Of a DNA stretch of 5,030 nucleotides, positions 1 through 5,030 are shown piece after piece. Origin of the DNA: Paracoccaceae bacterium (lineage in GTDB: Bacteria > Pseudomonadota > Alphaproteobacteria > Rhodobacterales > Rhodobacteraceae). The position numbers were made by a program, and so were the translations under genes. The notes under the pieces are model-generated. The model was not told the origin of the DNA. It worked only from the letters and a program-made list of their open reading frames with translations, and did no database searches. Each line of letters begins with the position of its first letter. Position 1 is the first letter of the stretch. Location: the NCBI GenBank assembly GCA_020441345.1, contig JAGRMK010000210.1:4630-9659 (forward strand). The letters run 5' to 3'.

Positions 1-396
1 GCCGTGCCGCAACACCTGATCACGCGCGAGTTTTTCACCCTGGTGCGACAGCGGCTGAATCCCGGTGGTGTCTATCTGATGAATATCATCGACCAGAACG
101 ATCGGCTCGAAGTGCTGGCCTCGATGATCGTCACGGCCCGCGCGGTCTGGCCCAGCGTCGAGGTCTGGGCGAGCCCGGATCACGACCCCGGCGACAATCG
201 CCGGGTGTTCGTGCTGGTCGCGGGCGAAGCGCCATCGGCACGCACGCAAATCCAACACGCGGGGCCACTGCCGGCCCGGGCGGTGCGGGTTGCGGCGTCA
301 TCGGTCGATGCAATTCTGGCCGGGCGCGATCCGCTGGTCTTTACCGACGATTATGCGCCGATCGACCGGCTTCTGGGCGATCGGGGCGAGGGGTGA
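1..396 (+). CDS. Spermidine synthase-like (SAM-dependent aminopropyl/methyltransferase fold) protein, C-terminal part
   Basis: The reading frame is open from the first base of the window to a TGA at 394-396, so this is the last 131 codons of a gene that starts outside the window. The GTG at 4 lies inside the conserved stretch VPQHLITREFF and is almost certainly an internal valine, not a start. Visible family marks are H-L-x-T-R-E-F-F (residues 5-12), the LNPGGVYLMNIID strand-turn-strand (19-31) and the C-terminal TDDYAPIDRLL (115-125), which is typical of polyamine aminopropyltransferase-like proteins, including those fused to an MFS-type membrane domain. Only the catalytic-domain tail is present, so whether a membrane part exists, and what the substrate is, cannot be told. 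No signal peptide or membrane segment is seen in this part. The gene converges on soxF with 30 bp between the stops and has no evident role in sulfur oxidation. Confidence 0.72.
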   Translation, partial: AVPQHLITREFFTLVRQRLNPGGVYLMNIIDQNDRLEVLASMIVTARAVWPSVEVWASPDHDPGDNRRVFVLVAGEAPSARTQIQHAGPLPARAVRVAASSVDAILAGRDPLVFTDDYAPIDRLLGDRGEG

Positions 397-398
397 AA

Positions 399-418
399 CG
401 GGGGGCTGTTGCCCCCCG
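399..418. terminator. Hairpin terminator shared by the convergent soxF and spermidine synthase-like genes
   Basis: A perfect 8-bp GC-rich stem (CGGGGGGC / GCCCCCCG) closes a 4-nt TGTT loop. It lies 2 nt after the TGA of the plus-strand gene and 8 nt after the TAA of soxF. Read on the minus strand the stem is followed by TTTCA, a short T run. Read on the plus strand it is followed by ATCCGG with no T tract. It therefore looks better as the terminator of the sox transcript, though such a stem could also slow or stabilise the 3' end of the other transcript. Function is inferred from structure and placement. Confidence 0.65.
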
Positions 419-426
419 ATCCGGTC

Positions 427-1695
427 TTAGCCAAAGATGTCGGCGGTGATGCCTTCGTACCAGCCGATGCTTTCCTCATAGGTGCGCTGGCGCAGCCCGG
501 CGTCTTCGCCGACCGCCGAAATGAACGACGACACGGATTCGATTTGATCGGTTCCGGGTTCATAGCTGGCGCCGACCTTGATCCCGTCATCCGTGCCGAT
601 CAGCGACCAGCACGTGTTGGAATAGCGCGCCGGGAACACCCGGCTGCCGGTCAGATCGGCCCGCACATTATTCGCCGCGACCTTGGCCTGGCTGTTGGCC
701 GAGAAGCCGGATTTCGGCATCGCGCCCTGGTTCGAGCTGTCGCCCAGCACGAAGATGGAGTCATCCACGCGCGACCGCATGTCGGTCGGGGTGACGGGGG
801 CCCACCCGCCTTCGTCGGTTACGCCCGCAAGATGGGCGATGCGGCCCGCCTTTTGCGCCGGGATGACGTTGCAGACATCGACCGCCTGCACTTCGCCGTC
901 AATCACCACTTCCATCGCCTCGGGGCGAACCTCGACATTGCCGCCGCCGAAATCGGGGCCGATGCGCTCGATCATGCCGTCATAATGGCGCGACCAGCCG
1001 TCTTCGAACAGCGCCTGCTTGGAGAAGTTCGCCTTGGGGTCGAGGATCAGGATCTTGGCCGTCGGATTGCGTTCCTTGAGGACATGCGCGACCATCGACA
1101 CCCGCTCATAGGGCCCCGGCGGGCAACGATAGGGGTTGGGCGGTGCGACCATTGCAAACGTCCCGCCTTCGCGCATCGATTCGACCTGGTGCTTGAGCAG
1201 TTGCGTCTGGCTGCCGGCCTTGTAGGCATGGGGCATCCGGGCCTGGGCGCTGATGTCCCAGCCGGGCACGGAACCGTCGACGAAATCGATCCCCGGCGCG
1301 ATGATCAGCCGGTCATAGGGCAGGGTATGGCCCCCGGCCAGAGACACGGTCTTGGCGTCGCGGTCTACGCCGACAGCCCAATCATGCACCACGTTGATGC
1401 CGTATTCCGAGGCCAGCGTCCCATAGGAATGGCCGAGGTTCTCATATTCCCAGAACCCGCCAAGATAGAGGTTCGAGAAAAAGCAGGTGTAATACTGCCG
1501 CGTGGGTTCGATCAGCGTGACATCGATTGCGCCATCGGAATCTTTGGCGATGTAGCGCGCCGCCGTCGCCCCCCCGGCGCCGCCGCCGATCACGATGACC
1601 TTTGGTCGACCCTGGGCCAGGACCATCGGTGCGCTGAGCGCCGCCGAGGCCGCCGCGGCGGTCGCAAGGAAACTGCGTCTGTTGATAAGTGACAT
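427..1695 (-). CDS. soxF: SoxF, FccB-type flavoprotein (sulfide dehydrogenase flavoprotein subunit)
   Basis: This 422-residue periplasmic FAD protein belongs to the flavocytochrome c sulfide dehydrogenase flavoprotein family. In Paracoccus, SoxF has sulfide dehydrogenase activity and helps keep the SoxYZ carrier active. A Tat signal is clear: NRRSFL at residues 5-10, an alanine-rich hydrophobic stretch, and likely cleavage after VLA (25-27). The Rossmann FAD motif IGGGAGG follows at 36-42, and a second FAD motif, IFVLGDSS, lies at 314-321. Cys71 in YYTCFFSN matches the cysteine that carries covalent FAD in Allochromatium FccB. Cys191 (NPYRCPPGPY) and Cys362 (SNTCWSL) match its redox-active disulfide pair. 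The C-terminal part, from about 350, fits the FCSD flavin-binding domain, and length is normal for the family. The ATG at 1695 has an AGGGAG site 10 nt upstream. It is the last sox gene here, 183 bp after soxE, and the next gene on this side is convergent. An NADH dehydrogenase-like oxidoreductase is excluded by the three placed cysteines. Confidence 0.95.
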   Translation of the reverse strand: MSLINRRSFLATAAAASAALSAPMVLAQGRPKVIVIGGGAGGATAARYIAKDSDGAIDVTLIEPTRQYYTCFFSNLYLGGFWEYENLGHSYGTLASEYGINVVHDWAVGVDRDAKTVSLAGGHTLPYDRLIIAPGIDFVDGSVPGWDISAQARMPHAYKAGSQTQLLKHQVESMREGGTFAMVAPPNPYRCPPGPYERVSMVAHVLKERNPTAKILILDPKANFSKQALFEDGWSRHYDGMIERIGPDFGGGNVEVRPEAMEVVIDGEVQAVDVCNVIPAQKAGRIAHLAGVTDEGGWAPVTPTDMRSRVDDSIFVLGDSSNQGAMPKSGFSANSQAKVAANNVRADLTGSRVFPARYSNTCWSLIGTDDGIKVGASYEPGTDQIESVSSFISAVGEDAGLRQRTYEESIGWYEGITADIFG

Positions 1696-1705
1696 TTTTT
1701 GTTTT

Positions 1706-1711
1706 CTCCCT
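1706..1711 (-). promoter_or_regulatory. Ribosome binding site of soxF
   Basis: AGGGAG on the minus strand lies 10 nt before the ATG at 1695, with an A-rich spacer (AAAACAAAAA). It supports that start, which also gives a complete Tat signal. The spacing is slightly long, and the A-rich leader should leave the start unstructured. Confidence 0.7.
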
Positions 1712-1738
1712 GTTCGTCATGGGCAAGTGCCCGCCATA

Positions 1739-1770
1739 CCCTGTGACAGCCGCGTGCAGAGGCCACAGGG
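1739..1770 (-). repeat. Inverted repeat in the soxE-soxF spacer, possible mRNA hairpin
   Basis: CCCTGTG (1739-1745) and CACAGGG (1764-1770) are a perfect 7-bp inverted repeat. Inside it, GCC (1749-1751) and GGC (1761-1763) could extend the stem by 3 bp past a 3-nt bulge, leaving a 9-nt loop. It ends 43 nt before the soxF ATG and does not cover the ribosome binding site. No T run follows, so it is not a standard intrinsic terminator. It may be an mRNA stabilising or processing structure, or chance in GC-rich DNA. Confidence 0.35.
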
Positions 1771-1827
1771 CAACTCTTCCCGCCACCCGTGAAAAACGCG
1801 GGTCCGGCTGGAAACAGATCGTGCCGC

Positions 1828-1849
1828 GCCCCATGCCTGGCAAGGGGGC
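1828..1849 (-). repeat. Nested dyad shortly downstream of soxE
   Basis: GCCCC (1828-1832) and GGGGC (1845-1849) flank a second small dyad, TGCC-T-GGCA (1834-1842). The element lies about 30 nt after the soxE stop. It lacks a T tract on the minus strand, so it would at most be a weak or partial terminator or an mRNA 3'-end stabiliser for soxCDE. The symmetry is visible in the sequence; a role is only inferred. Confidence 0.25.
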
Positions 1850-1878
1850 AGGTGCAGGGTGCGCCGGTGGCGAGGCGT

Positions 1879-2607
1879 CTACTCGTTGAGCGACGCGAAA
1901 TACGCGGCCAGCGCGGCAATCTGTTCGTCGTCGAGCCGCGAGGCCATCATCTGCATGACCGGGTGTGGGCGCAACCCTTGCTTGTAGGCGTGCAGGGCGA
2001 CAACGAAATCTTCTTCGAACCAGCCGACGATCGACGGAATGCCCTGATCGGCTCCGCTGCGTTGATGGCAGGTGATGCATTCCCCCGACAGGTATTCGCC
2101 GTATTCGGGGTCGCCGACGATCTGCAGCGTGTCGGTGGACAATTCCGGAAGGGTCGGGCGCGCCGTCGGCGCCGATTCCGGGATATTCTGGGGCTGGTCG
2201 GAATAGGCGCGCAGATAGGCCAGCAGATCGTGACGTTCCTGCTCATCACGCAGGCCACGATAGGACATGCGCGTGCCCGAAACCAGCGCGCGGGGATTGG
2301 CGATATAGGCATCGAGCGTTTCATAGGTCCAGACCAGACCGTCCACACCCATCCGACGCAATCCCGGTGAATAGTTGAACCCATCGATCGAGCCGGCGCC
2401 ACGATCATAGATCCGGTTGAGTTGCGGGCCAACGCCGTTACGCGCGTCGCTGCCGATCTGGTGGCAAAAGGCGCAGTCACGCAGGAACACGGTTTGACCG
2501 GATTCGGGATCACCCAGCGCCTCGGCGCGGATCTGGGTTTGTGCGATAGCCGGGGCGGCAAGCACCCCGGCCAGTGTTGCGATCAGGATCAGACCGAACC
2601 TGTGCAT
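1879..2607 (-). CDS. soxE: SoxE, periplasmic diheme c-type cytochrome
   Basis: This 242-residue protein is the likely electron-accepting partner of SoxF, like FccA in FccAB. Residues 1-22 (MHRFGLILIA...APAIA) are a Sec signal peptide. Domain 1 (about 31-137) is a class I cytochrome c with heme motif C45-A-F-C48-H49 and probable axial Met114 in GTRMSYRGLRDE. It is 46% identical without gaps to the C-terminal domain of SoxD (43 of 93 positions from the heme cysteine). A proline-rich linker (138-156) leads to domain 2 (about 163-242), with C177-I-T-C180-H181 and probable Met218 in HPVM. The pattern GIPSIVGW...ALHAYKQG...LAAYFASL is that of the c553/c4-like cytochromes found in FccA. The ATG at 2607 is chosen because it gives a standard signal peptide and starts 4 nt after the soxD stop. 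A TTG at 2622 would add five polar residues. Neither has a strong Shine-Dalgarno sequence, so translational coupling to soxD is likely. The stop is TAG at 1881-1879. Confidence 0.92.
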   Translation of the reverse strand: MHRFGLILIATLAGVLAAPAIAQTQIRAEALGDPESGQTVFLRDCAFCHQIGSDARNGVGPQLNRIYDRGAGSIDGFNYSPGLRRMGVDGLVWTYETLDAYIANPRALVSGTRMSYRGLRDEQERHDLLAYLRAYSDQPQNIPESAPTARPTLPELSTDTLQIVGDPEYGEYLSGECITCHQRSGADQGIPSIVGWFEEDFVVALHAYKQGLRPHPVMQMMASRLDDEQIAALAAYFASLNE

Positions 2608-2611
2608 CGTC

Positions 2612-3712
2612 TCAGTCTGCAAAAGACTGAAGATAGGCGATCATCGCCGCGCGGTCCGCTTCGTCGCGCAGACCGCGGAACGACATCCGGGTGCCACGCA
2701 TGAAGCTGCGCGGATCGGCCAGGAAGGCGTCCAGTTCGTCATGCGTCCACACGAGGCCATTCGCCGCCGCCTCTTGCATCGGGTTCGAATAGCGGAACCC
2801 CTCGACCGTGCCCGCCGCACGACCGACCACTCCATACAGGTTGGGGCCGGTGCCATTGCGGCCGCCATTGTCGACCGTGTGGCAGCTGCGGCACTGACGC
2901 CAGAGGGTTTCCCCCGCAGCGACCAACGCCGGATCGAGCGCAGCCCCGGCGGGTTCCGCCGCAGCGTCTTGCGCCGGTGCCGCGTCGGTGGCGGTGTCAT
3001 CGCCGCCATCGGCCGGCATGTCCATTGCCGCGTCAGTCGCCGCCTCTGGCTGGCGATCCGGGGCAAAGACCGTCACCGCGCCTTCGGGCGTCGATTGCAG
3101 ATCGGTTGCGCGGGCGGTGATCTGCACCGCAGGGCCGCAATCGCTCATGCAGGGCTCGCCCGAAAACTGCGGAACCTCGCTGTCAACGCGGTCATCGACA
3201 TAGAACCCGTCGGCGTTCGGCATTTCCACATCGAGGAAATTGTCACGCGACAGTTCGAAATCGTCGTCCACCAGCCCGTTGGAATAGAGGATATAGGCAG
3301 TGATCGCATAGGTGTCGTCCGCCGACAGGATCTGCGCATTGCCGAACGGCATGGAACGGTGCACGTAGTCCCAGACGGTTGACAGATAAGGCCAATAGCT
3401 GCCGACGGTTTTCACCGGGCGGCGGTTGGTCAGCGTGCCTTCGCCCCCGGCGATCACCGGAAAGGCGCCCGCGCCCTCGCCGAAATCGCCATGGCAGGAG
3501 GCGCAATTCTCGACCCAAAGATCCTCGCCGGTCAACACATCGCCCGAGCCCTCGGGCAGGCCGGTGCCATCGGGTTCGACGGCCACGTCCCAGGCCGCGA
3601 TTTCTTCGGGCAGGGCGGCACGCCCGAGGTTATAGGTCTGCGCCAGAACCGGGGTCGCGATCAGCCCCGCCAGCGCCGTTGTGGCCAGAGCCTTAAGAAC
3701 CGACTTCGACAT
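2612..3712 (-). CDS. soxD: SoxD, diheme cytochrome c subunit of sulfane dehydrogenase SoxCD
   Basis: SoxD takes electrons from the Mo centre of SoxC during oxidation of the SoxY-bound sulfane sulfur in the periplasm. The 366-residue protein begins with a Sec signal peptide (about 1-24, ending TPVLA). Domain 1 (about 58-150) has C70-A-S-C73-H74 and probable axial Met121 in RSMPFGNA. A Cys-x3-Cys pair (188 and 192) may form a disulfide. Residues about 221-258 are a low-complexity Ala/Asp/Pro linker. Domain 2 (about 259-366) has C274-R-S-C277-H278 and probable Met343 in GTRMSFRGLRDE, and is the paralogue of SoxE domain 1. Length and two-heme layout fit full-length SoxD of Paracoccus type. The ATG at 3712 has GGAG 9 nt upstream and lies inside the end of soxC (20-bp overlap), indicating coupled synthesis of the two subunits. 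The TGA is at 2614-2612, 4 nt before the soxE ATG. Confidence 0.95.
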   Translation of the reverse strand: MSKSVLKALATTALAGLIATPVLAQTYNLGRAALPEEIAAWDVAVEPDGTGLPEGSGDVLTGEDLWVENCASCHGDFGEGAGAFPVIAGGEGTLTNRRPVKTVGSYWPYLSTVWDYVHRSMPFGNAQILSADDTYAITAYILYSNGLVDDDFELSRDNFLDVEMPNADGFYVDDRVDSEVPQFSGEPCMSDCGPAVQITARATDLQSTPEGAVTVFAPDRQPEAATDAAMDMPADGGDDTATDAAPAQDAAAEPAGAALDPALVAAGETLWRQCRSCHTVDNGGRNGTGPNLYGVVGRAAGTVEGFRYSNPMQEAAANGLVWTHDELDAFLADPRSFMRGTRMSFRGLRDEADRAAMIAYLQSFAD

Positions 3713-4991
3713 TTTCCACCGCTCCGTTTTCGTAAACAGCCCAGGTCTGAATACCGTTGTTGTGATACACCGAGTTCAGGCCCCGGATCTCGCGCAGCGC
3801 GTCCTTCGTCGGCTGCACATAGCCCGTGTCATCCACCGCCCGCGATTGCAGCAGCATCGGGCTGCCATCCCATTCGATTTCCAGGTAGAAACGCGACAAA
3901 GCGTATTTTCCACCCTGCGTGCCCAGACGCGCGGTCTGCCAGTTGACGCCGCCGTCCAGCGATACATCCACCCGGTCGATCGCGCCGCGACCGGACCAGG
4001 CCAAGCCGGTGATGACCAGCGGCCCGGCGCCGTGGGTGATCGGTTTTTGCGGCGAGGGCGAGGTGATGACCGATTTCGCGTCCATCTCCCAGGTCCATTT
4101 GCGCGCACGTCCGTCCGGCATCAGGTCGGTGTATTTCGAGGTTTCCTCGCGCGCTTCCACCGCCGAGTGGTTCACACCGATGCGGCGCACCCACTTGACC
4201 CACATGTTGCCTTCCCAGCCCGGCACGACCAGGCGCACAGGATAGCCATGCTCCTTGCGCAGCGCCTCGCCATTGGCCGAGAACGCGACCAGCACGTCGT
4301 CCATCGCCTTTTCCAGCGGGATCGACCGACCGTTCGACGACGCATCGGCGCCTTCAACAAAGATCCACTGGCCTTCGGGCTGCACGCCGGCTTCTTCCAG
4401 CAACACGCGCAGCGGAATGCCGGAATACTCCATGTTGTGAATCATGCCATGGGTGAATTGCGCACCGTTCAGCTGTGCGCCGGCCCATTCCATGCCCGAG
4501 TTCGCGGCGCATTCGCAGAAATACACGTGGTTTTCGCGTGGAAAGCGCATCAGGTCGTCATAGGTGAAGACCAGTGGACGATCCACCAGACCGGTGATCA
4601 TCAGGCGATAGTCGTCCTTGCTCAACTCGATCGCGCCCGAATGGTGACGCTCAAAAGCGCAACCCTGCGGGGTGATCGTGCCGTCCAGCGCGTGAATCGG
4701 CGTGAAGTTGATCGAACTGATCGGATCGGCGGTCAGCCACGGCACCGTGCGGCGCACCACATCGGTCTCGAACCGGATCGGCATCCCGTAGGGGGCGGCA
4801 TCGACGCCTTCGCCAGTGGCCGAGGCCCAGTCCTGGATCTCGGTGATCAGCGGATCGGCTTCCTGGGCCTGGGCGGTTGCGGCGCCAACTACGGCACCGC
4901 CCGCGGCCAGACCCGCGGTGCGCAGAAACCCGCGGCGGCTGGTGCCGGTGGCCGTGGAGGTCTGCTGATCGTCATCGGACATGTCGGTCAT
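3693..4991 (-). CDS. soxC: SoxC, molybdenum cofactor subunit of sulfane dehydrogenase SoxCD
   Basis: This 432-residue protein is of the sulfite oxidase/SoxC family. With SoxD it oxidises the outer sulfur of the cysteine-persulfide on SoxYZ, so its presence implies full thiosulfate oxidation to sulfate without stored sulfur. A Tat signal is present: TSRRGFLRTAG at 17-27, a Gly/Ala-rich hydrophobic stretch and likely cleavage after AQA (40-42). The Moco-binding domain (about 90-300) contains ECAANSGMEW, where Cys161 is the expected Mo ligand. It also has AQFTHGMIHN (177-186) and VPGWEGNMWVKW, both typical of SoxC. The C-terminal part (about 305-432) fits the Mo-co oxidoreductase dimerisation domain, with AIDRVDVSLDGG near its start. 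Length is normal for the family. The ATG at 4991 has AAGGAG 8 nt upstream; an ATG three codons in has no such site. It overlaps soxD by 20 bp. Plain sulfite dehydrogenase (SorA-type) is an alternative for the family, but the adjacent soxD and the SoxC-type motifs argue against it. Confidence 0.96.
   Translation of the reverse strand: MTDMSDDDQQTSTATGTSRRGFLRTAGLAAGGAVVGAATAQAQEADPLITEIQDWASATGEGVDAAPYGMPIRFETDVVRRTVPWLTADPISSINFTPIHALDGTITPQGCAFERHHSGAIELSKDDYRLMITGLVDRPLVFTYDDLMRFPRENHVYFCECAANSGMEWAGAQLNGAQFTHGMIHNMEYSGIPLRVLLEEAGVQPEGQWIFVEGADASSNGRSIPLEKAMDDVLVAFSANGEALRKEHGYPVRLVVPGWEGNMWVKWVRRIGVNHSAVEAREETSKYTDLMPDGRARKWTWEMDAKSVITSPSPQKPITHGAGPLVITGLAWSGRGAIDRVDVSLDGGVNWQTARLGTQGGKYALSRFYLEIEWDGSPMLLQSRAVDDTGYVQPTKDALREIRGLNSVYHNNGIQTWAVYENGAVENVEVGS
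3722..3725 (-). promoter_or_regulatory. Ribosome binding site of soxD inside soxC
   Basis: GGAG on the minus strand lies 9 nt before the soxD ATG at 3712 and within the soxC coding sequence. A closer GGTGG is an alternative, poorer match. It supports the ATG that gives the intact signal peptide and the 20-bp overlap. Confidence 0.6.
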
Positions 4992-4999
4992 GACGCTTG

Positions 5000-5005
5000 C
5001 TCCTT
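5000..5005 (-). promoter_or_regulatory. Ribosome binding site of soxC
   Basis: AAGGAG on the minus strand lies 8 nt before the ATG at 4991, the strongest Shine-Dalgarno match in the window. It decides the soxC start, since the soxC frame itself stays open upstream to the window edge. Confidence 0.85.
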
Positions 5006-5030
5006 CGTTTGTCGTAATCGCGCGCGGGGC

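Noticed and set aside
409..1692. Plus-strand open frame of 427 codons almost exactly opposite soxF
   Set aside because: Its codons are in register with those of soxF on the other strand, the usual antisense shadow in GC-rich genes. The protein shows no recognisable motif, and soxF is certain.
1721..1732. Short dyad GGGC-AAGT-GCCC upstream of soxF
   Set aside because: Only 4 bp of stem, expected by chance in GC-rich DNA.
1696..1878. Possible dedicated soxF promoter in the spacer
   Set aside because: TTGCCA- and TTGCCC-like hexamers occur on the minus strand, but no convincing -10 box lies at the right spacing.
1442..2080. Minus-strand open frame of 212 codons spanning the soxE-soxF spacer, with an ATG near 1834
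   Set aside because: It overlaps the ends of both soxE and soxF in another frame, is rich in Arg/Pro/Ala as expected for GC-rich shadow translation, and shows no domain or good ribosome binding site.
1789..2370. Plus-strand open frame of 193 codons opposite soxE
   Set aside because: Antisense to a clear diheme cytochrome gene with no motif of its own.
2936..3060. Ala/Asp-rich low-complexity segment in soxD, considered as a repeat or frameshift scar
   Set aside because: It is a continuous in-frame linker between the two heme domains. Variable linkers here are normal for full-length SoxD, and no exact tandem DNA repeat was seen.

Overview
This window is the 3' half of a sulfur-oxidation (sox) gene cluster from a GC-rich alphaproteobacterium, most likely a member of the Rhodobacterales (Paracoccus/Roseobacter-like). 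That placement rests on the gene order soxC-soxD-soxE-soxF, which matches the Paracoccus pantotrophus arrangement, and on the strong GC bias at third codon positions. The genus cannot be fixed from the sequence alone.

Layout, reading down the minus strand from the right edge. soxC (4991-3693) encodes a Tat-exported molybdenum sulfane dehydrogenase subunit. It overlaps soxD (3712-2612), a Sec-exported diheme cytochrome c, by 20 bp. soxE (best start ATG at 2607, stop at 1879) is another Sec-exported diheme cytochrome c and begins 4 nt after the soxD stop. A 183-bp gap with two dyad structures follows, then soxF (1695-427), a Tat-exported FccB-type flavoprotein. On the plus strand, positions 1-396 hold the 3' end of a spermidine-synthase-like gene that converges on soxF. 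The 30-bp junction between the two stops contains a perfect 8-bp GC hairpin, probably a shared terminator. The upstream sox genes (soxB and others) are expected beyond the right edge but are not visible.

How the genes work together (known for these families). SoxCD oxidises the sulfane sulfur carried on the SoxY cysteine of SoxYZ, a six-electron step that lets thiosulfate go fully to sulfate without sulfur globules. SoxE and SoxF resemble the cytochrome and flavoprotein subunits of flavocytochrome c sulfide dehydrogenase (FccAB). SoxF of Paracoccus has sulfide dehydrogenase activity and helps keep SoxYZ active. All four products act in the periplasm. The export routes fit the cofactors: Tat for the Mo- and FAD-proteins, Sec for the c-type cytochromes.

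I found no convincing undescribed system here. The most interesting points are that SoxE looks like a chimera of a SoxD-type cytochrome domain and an FccA/c553-type domain, and that soxF is set apart from the tightly coupled soxCDE by a structured spacer. No tRNA, rRNA, CRISPR, insertion sequence or other mobile element is visible.
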